This document shows, piece after piece, positions 43,867-52,501 of a DNA stretch of 64,000 nucleotides. Source of the DNA: Candidatus Contubernalis alkalaceticus (GTDB lineage: Bacteria; Bacillota; Dethiobacteria; SKNC01); NCBI RefSeq assembly GCF_022558445.1, contig NZ_CP054699.1, positions 948,001 to 1,012,000 on the forward strand, written 5' to 3'. A model generated the notes under the pieces. That model saw nothing but the letters and a program-made list of their open reading frames with translations. It did no database searches and was not told the DNA's origin. The stretch's first letter is position 1. Each line of letters opens with the position of its first letter. Both the position numbers and the translations under genes were made by a program.

Positions 43867-45644
43867 TGGTAGTGGATTTTCATCATTTATGTCTGGGCTG
43901 TTTTGAGGAGAAGGGGGATGCACCTGGGTGTCCTCACTGTGGGTTTGTTGAAGGAACGCCCCCGGAGTCCCCTGTACACTTAACGCCTGGAACTATTTTA
44001 AACGAAAAGTATTTAATCGGTCGGGCTCTGGGCCAGGGCGGCTTTGGTATTACTTATTTATCCTGGGATATCAACCTTAATCTCAAGTTGGCTATTAAGG
44101 AGTATTATCCACAGGACCTGGCTACCCGTGCGGCGGGCCACAGTCAGGTATCCGCTTACACCGGTAATTTAAGCAGCCAGTATGAATACGGGCTGGAGAA
44201 GTTTCTACAGGAGGCCCGGACTTTAGCCCAGTTTGAGGGTCATCCCAGTATTGTGTCGGTAAGGGACTTTTTTAAAGCCAATGAGACCGCATATATTGTA
44301 ATGAGCTATATCGAGGGTGTTACTTTAAAGGGGTACCTTAAAGCTTCAGATAATCAACTGCCCTATGATAGGGTGCTGGCCATTATGATGCCGGTTTTAG
44401 ATGCTCTGAGTGAAGTTCATGCCGTGGATATTTTGCACCGGGATATTTCACCGGACAATATTTTTATCAACAAAAAGGGCCAGGTGATTCTCATTGATTT
44501 TGGTGCAGCCCGACAGTCCATTGGAGAAAAGGGCCGCAGCTTATCAATTATTTTAAAACCCGGGTTTACACCGGAGGAGCAGTATCGCAGTAAGGGCATT
44601 CAGGGGCCCTGGACAGATATTTACGCGGCAGCAGCAACCATGTACAGGGTCATTACCGGGCAGATGCCTCCGGAGTCCCTGGACCGTTTGGAAGAGGATA
44701 CCCTGGTACCGCCTTCTCAGTTGGGGTTAGAGATTGGAGAAATCCAGGAGCGGGCGCTGCTGAAGGCCATGGCAGTCCGTTCCGCAGACCGTTTTCAAAC
44801 GGTGAAGGAATTCCAGAGTGCGCTTTTAGGTGAGACATCGGGGCATTATGAACCGTTGGATTCTTCTAAAACAGCCCAAGAGGATTCTTTGGAAGTGCAG
44901 GAGGTGGAGGGATCATCTCCACCGGGAAAAGTAGGGGCAAAAAAATCGTGGAAAGAGAAGAATTCAATACCTTTGATTGCTGCTGTAGTGGGGGGATTGT
45001 TGTTATTGATATTTGTTTTTATTTTTATGAACGGAAAGGGCCATCCCCCCTCTCAAGACGCTGTTTCTCCTGGGGAGCAGTTTCCTCCTATTATTAATGA
45101 CGATGGTAGTGAAAATGACAAAGATGAGGAAAATATTCCAGGTGTTCAGCTGGAGGAAAAGCAGGGAACCATTGATTATGAGGGGGGCCAATACACCGGA
45201 CAACTTTTGGGAGAGAGCCCCCACGGGGAAGGTGTTTGGCTGGGGCCTGAAGGTGATGAATATGAAGGAACTTGGAAGGATGGACTTCCCCAAGGAGAGG
45301 GTATATGGACTGGCCCTGATGGAGAATCCTATCAGGGTGATTGGGAGGCAGGACAAAAAAGTGGACATGGCACCTTTATCTCCGCCAATGGAGTCCAGTA
45401 TGTCGGGGAGTGGAAAAATGACCGAAGAAATGGACAAGGCACAGAAACTTGGCCTAATGGTTCCCAGTATGTCGGGTCCTGGAAAGATGACCTTCGTCAT
45501 GGACAGGGTACTTATACCTGGCCCAACGGTGCGCAGTATGTTGGACAGTGGAGAGAAGGGTGGCAGCATGGGGAGGGCACATTGACTCATCCTGATGGTA
45601 CAGTTCAAAGTGGTAATTGGGTAAATAATGAGTTTCAAGATTAA
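43866..45644 (+). CDS. Ser/Thr protein kinase with zinc ribbon, membrane segment and MORN repeats
   Basis: About 592 residues. Zinc ribbon (CLGCFEEKGDAPGCPHCGF), Hanks-type kinase (about 45-310; GQGGFG, LAIKEYY, HRDISPDNIFI, LIDFGAARQS), linker, one membrane segment (about 375-400, IPLIAAVVGGLLLLIFVF) and a tail of six or seven MORN repeats (such as YVGEWKNDRRNGQG and YVGQWREGWQHGEG). It is a clear paralogue of the kinase at 40.8 kb but lacks the FHA domain and has more MORN repeats. The start overlaps the Ig-FHA stop; GGAG lies just upstream. The MORN tail should be outside the cell. Confidence 0.92.
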   Translation: MVVDFHHLCLGCFEEKGDAPGCPHCGFVEGTPPESPVHLTPGTILNEKYLIGRALGQGGFGITYLSWDINLNLKLAIKEYYPQDLATRAAGHSQVSAYTGNLSSQYEYGLEKFLQEARTLAQFEGHPSIVSVRDFFKANETAYIVMSYIEGVTLKGYLKASDNQLPYDRVLAIMMPVLDALSEVHAVDILHRDISPDNIFINKKGQVILIDFGAARQSIGEKGRSLSIILKPGFTPEEQYRSKGIQGPWTDIYAAAATMYRVITGQMPPESLDRLEEDTLVPPSQLGLEIGEIQERALLKAMAVRSADRFQTVKEFQSALLGETSGHYEPLDSSKTAQEDSLEVQEVEGSSPPGKVGAKKSWKEKNSIPLIAAVVGGLLLLIFVFIFMNGKGHPPSQDAVSPGEQFPPIINDDGSENDKDEENIPGVQLEEKQGTIDYEGGQYTGQLLGESPHGEGVWLGPEGDEYEGTWKDGLPQGEGIWTGPDGESYQGDWEAGQKSGHGTFISANGVQYVGEWKNDRRNGQGTETWPNGSQYVGSWKDDLRHGQGTYTWPNGAQYVGQWREGWQHGEGTLTHPDGTVQSGNWVNNEFQD

Positions 45645-45749
45645 AAAGGTAAGGGTTTTAGATTTTTAGGTTAAGAAATTGGTATTGGAGGTGGTTTCAA
45701 GCACTTTTAGCATGGCTTTACAGGTAATAAAATTCTAAGGAGGTAAATT

Positions 45750-46814
45750 ATGACACAGAATAATTTTAAGAGACCACGTTACTTGATATTCTGTCTAATG
45801 TTTTGTCTTATTTTTTCTTTAATGGCAGTGTCAGTTGCGGCAGCTTATTCTTCTTTAGGTGCCACTGTGGTAAGTTACTCTATTAACGAAAACGGTGCAT
45901 ATCGCTTGGAAATATCACATGCCTCTCCAGGAACAAGGGTTAATTTTAACATTGTAACAGAGTACTGGCATGCGGGGGCTTTAGTAGATACTACTACCGT
46001 TGCTCACTATGTGGATCCAGGTTGGGTTGATTCATTTCACTGGGGAAACAATACCTGGAAAAATGATGCAGCAAGAGCTCCAGGAACATATACCGTAAAG
46101 GCTATCATTGATGGTAAGGAGGTAGCATCGGGTACCTTTACTATTGAAGAGACAAAGGGTTTTGTGACAGAGAACAACCAGGCAACAGTGACCTTCGACG
46201 ATGGAAGGGTTACCATTGATCTGACAACGGATGGAGAGGCTGATGGAAATATTACCTTAAGCCGTTTTTCAGTATCAGATAAAGCTGCGCCTCCAAGTTT
46301 AGAGCCGGCGGGTTTATTCATGAACATTGAGCGCTCTTTGCAGCAGAGGGAAGTGACTGTAAATAATGAGAACCCGACTATCCTGATAGAAGGAGGAGGC
46401 CCAACAATAGTACAAGCTGTGGTTAAAGTAGACATTCCTGCTCTGCCCGCTGGGATGAGCAAAGATTCTTTGGACCTTTATAGGTTTAATACTGGTACTG
46501 GGAATTGGGACAAGCTTAATGGTACAATAGTAGGCAATCAGATATGGGTTACATTGGAAGATTTTAGTCTGTTTGGTTTGTTCGGAACCGTTGCTGCAGT
46601 TGCCCCGGCTCCTGCACCGACGACTCCTGCGCCTACCACTCCTGCGCCTACCACTCCTGCGCCTACCACTCCCGCGCCGACTACTCCTGCACCTACGCAG
46701 GTTCTTCCCCGGACAGCAGGGGACAGCTTCCCTTATGCTGGTGTTTTCGCCGGCATCTTAGTTATTATGGCAGGGATTCTGTTAGTTAGGAAAAATAGAG
46801 AGATAATAGGATAA
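45750..46814 (+). CDS. Sortase-type surface protein with LPRTA sorting signal
   Basis: A 354-residue exported protein. It has a signal peptide (hydrophobic LMFCLIFSLMAVSVAAA), a beta-rich stretch (about 30-150) and a second domain with predicted strand pattern up to about 285. Then comes a Pro-Thr linker of repeated PAPTT units, and a cell-wall sorting signal: LPRTAG, a hydrophobic segment, and RKNREIIG. The motif LPXTA rather than LPXTG suggests a class D-like sortase. No sortase gene is in the window. It closes the cluster and is followed by a strong terminator. AAGGAGG precedes the ATG. Confidence 0.82.
   Translation: MTQNNFKRPRYLIFCLMFCLIFSLMAVSVAAAYSSLGATVVSYSINENGAYRLEISHASPGTRVNFNIVTEYWHAGALVDTTTVAHYVDPGWVDSFHWGNNTWKNDAARAPGTYTVKAIIDGKEVASGTFTIEETKGFVTENNQATVTFDDGRVTIDLTTDGEADGNITLSRFSVSDKAAPPSLEPAGLFMNIERSLQQREVTVNNENPTILIEGGGPTIVQAVVKVDIPALPAGMSKDSLDLYRFNTGTGNWDKLNGTIVGNQIWVTLEDFSLFGLFGTVAAVAPAPAPTTPAPTTPAPTTPAPTTPAPTTPAPTQVLPRTAGDSFPYAGVFAGILVIMAGILLVRKNREIIG
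46609..46700 (+). repeat. 15-bp tandem repeat coding a PAPTT linker
   Basis: About five copies of a 15-base unit such as CCTGCGCCTACCACT code for repeated Pro-Ala-Pro-Thr-Thr before the sorting signal. The units are nearly identical, so copy number may vary between strains. Confidence 0.88.
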
Positions 46815-46844
46815 CAAGGAATTTAGAAAGCTAAGAATATGGAG

Positions 46845-46891
46845 ACCGGGTTTAATCCTTTTGGGCGGATAAAACCCGGTTTTTTTTTTTT
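46845..46891 (+). terminator. Terminator ending the FHA/kinase cluster
   Basis: A 14-bp stem (ACCGGGTTT and ATCC with GGAT and AAACCCGGT, one A-A mismatch) and about 12 T. Confidence 0.94.
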
Positions 46892-46943
46892 GATATTTAT
46901 AAGGGGTTTAAGCTGATGAAAACTTTTTAAAAAGTATTTTTCT

Positions 46944-46971
46944 TTGAAAATATTAAAAGATGTGTTATAGT
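46944..46971 (+). promoter_or_regulatory. Sigma-A-type promoter
   Basis: TTGAAA (46944-46949), a 16-base spacer and TATAGT (46966-46971), about 115 bases before the small secreted protein gene. Confidence 0.6.
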
Positions 46972-47085
46972 AAGGGGAAATGGTAGGATTTTAAAAACTT
47001 GGCTGTAATCCCCTAAGTGACTATTTGCATGGATGTGAGCATTTGAATTATTTACCATATAACACAAACAAGGGAGGAAGAATCA

Positions 47086-47589
47086 ATGGCAACAAGAGCT
47101 AAAACTAAATGTATGTGCGTGCTGCTGGCCTTTATGATGCTGTCTCTTCTATCGGTGGCTGTATTATCAGCGGAGGAGTTAGAGGAGGAAGCTTTTAACG
47201 ATGTTGACAGCTATTATAATCAAATAAACGGTTATGTTGACTTATATAATGAGAATATTGATTTAATCCCTGGCGTGATAAAAACATTTTTTAGTAATGA
47301 AAGGATTAACTTCTATATCGAATATTCAGGGGACCAAACAGAGGTAATTGGAGTAGTTTCCAGTGGAGATGCCGCTATTTCTAAATTTGTTTCTGGGGGA
47401 ATAGAAGATTCTACCTTAAAATTTTATATTGAAAGTGAGGTAATAGATTCTGTCATTGCTGCACCATCAACAGAAGCTTTTTTTGATGCTATTGAAGGAA
47501 TAAAAAAAGAAGGGGTAGGTTTTAGTAAGAAAATTAAAGTAATTTTTATAAATATTGCCATTAAAGCAGCAAGGACATTCTTGTTATAA
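47086..47589 (+). CDS. Small secreted protein, function unknown
   Basis: A 167-residue protein with a signal peptide (hydrophobic VLLAFMMLSLLSVAVLS, cut before AEELEEE). The mature part is about 140 residues, acidic at the start, with a strand region (FYIEYSGDQTEVIGVVSS and STLKFYIESEVID) and a helical end that closes in ...AARTFLL. I recognise no family. It stands alone between a promoter and a terminator, next to the FHA/kinase cluster. GGGAGGAAG precedes the ATG. Confidence 0.75.
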   Translation: MATRAKTKCMCVLLAFMMLSLLSVAVLSAEELEEEAFNDVDSYYNQINGYVDLYNENIDLIPGVIKTFFSNERINFYIEYSGDQTEVIGVVSSGDAAISKFVSGGIEDSTLKFYIESEVIDSVIAAPSTEAFFDAIEGIKKEGVGFSKKIKVIFINIAIKAARTFLL

Positions 47590-47647
47590 GCATCTGATAA
47601 ACTGTTAAAGAAACGCACGAATTAAACTTCTCTTGGCTCTTTTTTTT

Positions 47648-47671
47648 AACCGGTCTTTGACCGGTTTTTTT
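47648..47671 (+). terminator. Terminator after small secreted protein gene
   Basis: Perfect stem AACCGGTC/GACCGGTT with a TTT loop and a T run. Confidence 0.93.
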
Positions 47672-48062
47672 GCTGAAAAACTGATTCTTATGAACTTTTC
47701 TTATACTTATAATTAGTTAATACATGCTTGGATAATTAAATATTAAACTTATCGCAAGAAAATAAATTGAAAAGTATTACAAAATATGTGGAATTATTTT
47801 TAAAAACTGTTATTAAGACAAAATATGATTAAAAAAAAATAAATTATTTAACAAAATGTTACAAAAATTTACAAGGAATTGTGAGCACAAAAATAGAATA
47901 TTTTAGAAACTATTGATATTCAATAAAATCTGGAGAGCAATGATTATTTGGCAATATATGGACGCTTTGGCCAAGTGTGAGCGAGTAGCGTAACCGACCA
48001 CAATTTTACATTGGTTATTTTTTTTTATCTGGGTATGAAAAAAAAATATGAGGAGACGGAAA
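47672..48062. other. AT-rich intergenic region
   Basis: About 390 very AT-rich bases before the hybrid kinase gene. A GC-richer patch (about 47964-48000) has no clear structure. No gene, RNA or promoter is convincing. Confidence 0.4.
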
Positions 48063-50372
48063 ATGAAAATAGAAACTCAACGTAAGAGCGCGGAGGATAG
48101 GTTGAACCAGCTTGTTGAGGAAAAAGAGCTCCTGTTGGATAATATTGAGCTTCAAGTATGGTATCTTACGGATATTGAAACGTATGGGGCCGTTAACAAT
48201 ACTCATGCAAAATTCTTCGGAGTTAAAAAGAGAGATTTAGAGAATAAAACTTTGTGGGAGATCTTGTCATCGGAAGAGGAAGCGAGAATATGTATTGAGG
48301 GGAATAAATGGGTTTTTCAAGAAAAGAAAAAATTAAAAAAAGAGGAGTGGGTCGTAGATGGTAAGGGGAAGCCCCGACTATTGGCCATAACAAAAACTCC
48401 CAAACTGAACAGCGCAGGCAGTGTGGAGTATGTGGTATGTTCTGCCCTTGATATTACCGATCAAAGGCGTATAGAAGAAGAGATTGAAAATACAATTATC
48501 TTTTTTGAAAATATTGTCAATACAGCTTCCGATCCAATCTTTGTGAAAGACTCCAAGTATCGATTTAAGTTAACCAATGAAGCCTTATGCAATTTCTTAG
48601 GATATTCAAGGGAAGAGATGCTGGGGAAAACTGATTATGATTTTTTTTCCAAAGAACAAGCAGATGTTTTTAGAGGAAATGATATTTTTGTTTTTTCAAC
48701 CGGTTTGGATAACATGAATGAGGAAATAATAACGGATTTGTCTGGAAAACAGCATATTGTTTCTACCAAAAAGTCCGTATTTACGATACCAAATACATCA
48801 GAAAAATACCTGGTAGGTGTTATTCATGATATTACGGAGCGAAAAAGGGTAGAGAGAGCGCTGCAGGAAAGTGAGAGGCATTATCGGCAGATTGTGGATC
48901 TTTTTCCAATTGCAATTTTTGGTCACAGTGAAAAAGAGATCCTTTTTGCCAATACTGCTGCAGCCAAACTGGTAGATGAGACAGATCCAAAGTTTTTAAA
49001 TGGAAAGTCACTCCTGGAATTTTTGCATCCTGAAGACAGGGAACCATTTATGAAAGGGGTTAAGGAAGTAATAGAGAAAAGAAATACGAAAATAGTATTG
49101 ACGGCCAAATTGATTATACCGACTGGGAGGGTTATTAATACAGAACTGGTTTTAAGTAATTTTGTATATCAAGAAAAATATGCAGTGCAAATTGTTGGCA
49201 GCGATATAACCAAACGAAAAAAGATAGAAGAAGAAATTTTTAAAGCTGATAAGCTTGAATCAATTGGTATATTGGCAGGTGGGATCGCCCATGATTTTAA
49301 TAATTATCTGGCCACATTACTAGGCAATATTTCCTTGGCTATGTCTTATAAAGAAGGTAATTACAAAAAAATTTACGAAAAGTTAGAAAATATGAAAAAA
49401 GCAACCCTTAGGGCTAAAGATTTATCTCATCAATTATTTGTGTTTGCAAAAGGGGTAAAACCAGTAAAAACAATAATGCCAATAAGGGATCTCATAATTG
49501 ACATTACTCAATTTACGTTAAGCGGCTCCAATGTTTGTTACAGGTTTTTCATAGAGAAAGATCTTTATTTAGTTGAAATTGATGAAGGACAGATCACTCA
49601 AGTGCTGCACAACCTTATTATAAATGCTGTACAGGCGATGCCAACAGAAGGTGGCAAAATCCAGATACGTGCTGAAAATATTTTCATTGAGGGAGAGAAA
49701 GATGAAGCCCTAATCACTTTGAGTGATGATAATTATATAAAGATATCTATAGAAGATAATGGTCCCGGGATATCAGTGCAGAATGTAAAAAAAATATTTG
49801 ACCCATTCTTTAGTACCAAGATTAAAGGAAGCGGCCTTGGTTTGGCCACTTCCTATTCCATTATAAAAAACCATGATGGCTGCATAGTAGTGGAGTCTGA
49901 AGTAGGAAAGGGGAGCACGTTTAACATTTATCTTCCGGCTGTAACCAAACATGAGATGAAAAAGAATGAATCGGACGAGGTTATTTACGGCCAAGGGAAA
50001 ATACTGGTTGTTGATGATGAAGATGATGTGAGGAATACCATTGGTGAGATGTTGTCTTGGTTGAATTATCAAGTGTATTACGCGAAAGATGGAGTTGAAG
50101 CTATAAATATTTATATAGAAGAGAAAAATAAATCTCAACCTTTTGATCTTATTGTCATGGATTTAACTATTCCAGGGGGAATGGGGGGCAAGAAAACTAT
50201 TAAGAAATTAAAACAGTTGGACCCTGAGGTGAAAGCGATTGTTTCCAGCGGTTATTCTGAGGATCCTGTAATGAGTAGTTATAAGGATTATGGTTTTAAA
50301 GGGGTAATTAAAAAACCTTTTAGAATTGAAGAGCTATCTGTAGTAATTCATGAAACAATTCAGGGAAGTTAG
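48063..50372 (+). CDS. Soluble PAS hybrid histidine kinase with receiver domain
   Basis: About 769 residues with no membrane segment. Three PAS domains in a row (about 25-135, 145-265, 270-385; joined by DITDQRRIEEE and DITERKRVER hinges), then an NtrB-type DHp with ESIGILAGGIAHDFNNYLA, a HATPase domain (NLIINAVQAMP, EDNGPGI, GSGLGLATSYSI), and a C-terminal receiver (VVDDEDDVRNT, phospho-acceptor in LIVMDLTIPG). It senses a cytoplasmic signal through PAS. No response-regulator gene is next to it, so its output partner is elsewhere. ATG 48063 has GAGGAG seven bases upstream; ATG 48048 has none. Confidence 0.92.
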   Translation: MKIETQRKSAEDRLNQLVEEKELLLDNIELQVWYLTDIETYGAVNNTHAKFFGVKKRDLENKTLWEILSSEEEARICIEGNKWVFQEKKKLKKEEWVVDGKGKPRLLAITKTPKLNSAGSVEYVVCSALDITDQRRIEEEIENTIIFFENIVNTASDPIFVKDSKYRFKLTNEALCNFLGYSREEMLGKTDYDFFSKEQADVFRGNDIFVFSTGLDNMNEEIITDLSGKQHIVSTKKSVFTIPNTSEKYLVGVIHDITERKRVERALQESERHYRQIVDLFPIAIFGHSEKEILFANTAAAKLVDETDPKFLNGKSLLEFLHPEDREPFMKGVKEVIEKRNTKIVLTAKLIIPTGRVINTELVLSNFVYQEKYAVQIVGSDITKRKKIEEEIFKADKLESIGILAGGIAHDFNNYLATLLGNISLAMSYKEGNYKKIYEKLENMKKATLRAKDLSHQLFVFAKGVKPVKTIMPIRDLIIDITQFTLSGSNVCYRFFIEKDLYLVEIDEGQITQVLHNLIINAVQAMPTEGGKIQIRAENIFIEGEKDEALITLSDDNYIKISIEDNGPGISVQNVKKIFDPFFSTKIKGSGLGLATSYSIIKNHDGCIVVESEVGKGSTFNIYLPAVTKHEMKKNESDEVIYGQGKILVVDDEDDVRNTIGEMLSWLNYQVYYAKDGVEAINIYIEEKNKSQPFDLIVMDLTIPGGMGGKKTIKKLKQLDPEVKAIVSSGYSEDPVMSSYKDYGFKGVIKKPFRIEELSVVIHETIQGS

Positions 50373-50577
50373 AAACGGAGATAATAAAAAAAGCTTGTCA
50401 TCAGGGAACTGCAGCTTAATCTTAATATACAAAAAGAGGAATATTACGTAAGTTGTAGAAAAATAAAATTGTTAACTATTTTTATAAGAATTAATATGCC
50501 TGTTGTTTGTGCCAATAATTGCATATTTTTGATTACTCATATTGGAACAAGGTAGTTGTTTGTTAGAGGGAGGAAAT

Positions 50578-51237
50578 ATGGACGAACTATATGATCGTAA
50601 TGTTGAATGTAAATTTTGTGATAATAAATTTAAAAGCAAAAAGATTAAAGTTAGTAAAGTAAGATTAAAAAAAACAGACTCGGATTTTTGTACATACTAT
50701 TATGGAGAAAATCCCTGGCATTATTCTGTTTATGTCTGTCCAGAATGCGGCTTTGCCTTTACTGAAAATTTTACCGTTAATCTTACTGGCCCAAGAAGGG
50801 AAAGGATTAAAGAGTTTTTAAAAAAAGACCCCGTGGATATAGATTTTTCTGGGTTAAGAGATTCCCGTCTGGCAGAAGAAGCTGTTAAAAGAATGATAAA
50901 AATTACCCAAGTAGAAGATGAGAAAAACCCGGCTATAGGTAATTTTTATTTGCAGCTTGCCTGGTTATACCGTTTGGAAGATAAAGAAAAAGAAGAAAAG
51001 GAATATTTAAAAAAATCATTGGAATGTTTTATTGATCTATATGAAAGCGATAAACAGATTAAAAATCCAGCAAAAGTAATCTACATAATTGCTGAGCTCT
51101 ATCGAAGGCTAGGAGACTTGAAGAAGGCTGTTTATTGGTTCACACATATTGTAAATAATAAAAAAATTAACGATAAAGCAATTATACGAAAAGCGCGAGA
51201 ACAGTGGCAGGAGATAAGAATGTCACTGCAGGAATAG
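50578..51237 (+). CDS. DUF2225 protein
   Basis: A 219-residue cytoplasmic protein. The N-terminal half is a zinc-binding domain with CKFCDNKFKSKK and CPECGFAF as the two C-x2-C knuckles; the C-terminal half is helical and TPR-like (FYLQLAWLYRLEDKEKEEKEYL and YRRLGDLKKAVYWFTHIV). This is the DUF2225 family, widespread in Clostridia and of unknown role. GGGAGGAAAT lies before ATG 50578. The upstream in-frame start at 50542 has no ribosome binding site. Confidence 0.9.
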   Translation: MDELYDRNVECKFCDNKFKSKKIKVSKVRLKKTDSDFCTYYYGENPWHYSVYVCPECGFAFTENFTVNLTGPRRERIKEFLKKDPVDIDFSGLRDSRLAEEAVKRMIKITQVEDEKNPAIGNFYLQLAWLYRLEDKEKEEKEYLKKSLECFIDLYESDKQIKNPAKVIYIIAELYRRLGDLKKAVYWFTHIVNNKKINDKAIIRKAREQWQEIRMSLQE

Positions 51238-51307
51238 AAAATATAAAGCTTTAATGTTGATTAATTTGAATGTGACGGAAGTTAAGTTAACAATTATACA
51301 AGGGCAT

Positions 51308-51346
51308 AAAAATAGACCGACCCCTAAGAATGAATATGGGCGGTCT
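51308..51346 (-). terminator. Terminator after tRNA-Arg(CCT)
   Basis: On the minus strand AGACCG pairs with CGGTCT (arms at 51341-51346 and 51314-51319), extended by C/G pairs inside, and is followed by TATTTTTATG. Confidence 0.75.
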
Positions 51347-51360
51347 AACAGTTTTCTTTA

Positions 51361-51436
51361 TGGTGCGCCTGGCAGGAATTGAACCTGCGGCCCACGGATT
51401 AGGAATCCGTTGCTCTATCCCCTGAGCTACAGGCGC
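51361..51436 (-). tRNA. tRNA-Arg, anticodon CCT
   Basis: Full cloverleaf on the minus strand: acceptor stem GCGCCTG/CAGGCGC, D-arm GCTC...GAGC, anticodon stem ACGGA/TCCGT around TT-CCT-AA, T-arm GCAGG-TTCAATT-CCTGC, and a CCA end coded in the DNA. Anticodon CCT reads AGG. Confidence 0.96.
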
Positions 51437-51497
51437 ACGCATTATTATTATACCACAAGTTATCTGAAAAACAACCCGAAAGTTACCTTGAAAAACA

Positions 51498-51528
51498 AAC
51501 AGCGTCAGATCCCTAACAGCGTCAGATC
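51498..51528 (+). repeat. Two direct copies of AACAGCGTCAGATC
   Basis: The 14-mer occurs at 51498-51511 and 51515-51528, with a 3-base spacer, between the two tRNA genes. Confidence 0.8.
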
Positions 51529-51558
51529 AAGATGCCCTGGTATTAATGATAAAAATAT

Positions 51559-51583
51559 ATAAAAAAAAGTCCATTTAGGACTT
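51559..51583 (-). terminator. Terminator after tRNA-Arg(CCG)
   Basis: On the minus strand AAGTCC-TAAAT-GGACTT is followed by eight T. Confidence 0.88.
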
Positions 51584-51591
51584 ATTAATCA

Positions 51592-51666
51592 TGGTACGCC
51601 CGCAGGGATTCGAACCCCGACTTCAGGCTCCGGAGGCCTGCGTGATATCCCTTTCACCACGGGCGC
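51592..51666 (-). tRNA. tRNA-Arg, anticodon CCG
   Basis: Full cloverleaf on the minus strand: acceptor stem GCGCCCG/CGGGCGT, anticodon stem CAGGC/GCCTG around CT-CCG-GA, T-arm GGGG-TTCGAAT-CCC, and a coded CCA. Anticodon CCG reads CGG. It lies about 155 bases from the other tRNA-Arg, on the same strand, with a terminator between them, so each has its own transcript. Confidence 0.96.
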
Positions 51667-52501
51667 AAATCTAATATTTAATAGCAATTTATATAATAGC
51701 ATTGAACTGTGAATAAGTCAACCAATGGAGTGAACCCGGGGAATTTTTATGAATTATGCCTGAATTATGAATTATGAATTATTGGTATTTATTTTTAGGA
51801 TTAAAGAGGAATTTAATAATATTTTGTTGAATATAATGAAAGTCATTATCAAAGATTTTAATTCTATTTTCAAATTATCTTTGTTGATGTTTTTTGTTAG
51901 GAGGAGTGCAAGAAAGGTTTTACAATTGAATATTCTGGCATTTTCCACCAATACTTATGTTTTGAATTGTGGAATGCGCTTAGTGGGATTAGACCTTAAA
52001 GAGGTAAGCTTGGATTGTGCAAATGGATTTATGGTTTAGTTTGAAATCATAAGGGATCCGATGCAGTATTCATGCAGGTTGTAAAAAATTTCATTACCAT
52101 GAGTTTTTTACAGCACCCGGCTTTTCTGTCCGAAATAGAAAACAGGAGGTAGTGAATCCATCCTGTTTTAAGTAAGCAGTAAAAGCGATTTTGCCAGCGG
52201 AGGGTATTTGATTCAAATAGGGATTGTTATAGTTCCTTGTTTTTGATATATATTCTTATTTTATCCGTGTTGGGTAAATCGGCTTACCCGGTTTCCATTC
52301 AATGATTAGTTACTGTTGTTATTATGGAATTTAAGGAATATTGATCCCGAATTTTTATTAAGCTTTGAGATTGACAATTACCTCCGTATGCTCTTTAAAA
52401 CGGTGGTGTTTTTATTTACGGGTAATTTATTTTACTGAGTATATGAGAGGGAAAAAGGAATTGGTAAGGATGAATAATTAAATTTTATGAGGGGGATTTT
52501 C
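51667..52501. other. Gene-poor region between tRNAs and TRAP genes
   Basis: About 835 bases with no supported gene. A 90-codon frame (51767-52039) has no ribosome binding site, starts in an AATTATG repeat tract and resembles no family. Inverted repeats: TGTAAAAAA/TTTTTTACA (about 52080-52112), AAAACAGGA/TCCTGTTTT (52139-52147, 52161-52169) and GGGTAA/TTACCC (52272-52277, 52284-52289). The TRAP promoter is presumably near 52400 but is not obvious. Confidence 0.5.

Noticed and set aside
45003-45638. 211-codon frame on the minus strand inside the second kinase gene
   Set aside because: It is an antisense shadow of the MORN-repeat coding sequence, caused by repeated codons.
34650-46814. Type VI secretion regulatory locus (PpkA-PppA-Fha)
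   Set aside because: No T6SS structural genes occur in the window, and the organism appears to be a Gram-positive spore former, in which T6SS is not expected.
51767-52039. 90-codon frame after the tRNAs
   Set aside because: It starts in a run of AATTATG repeats without a ribosome binding site and its composition is not that of the other genes.
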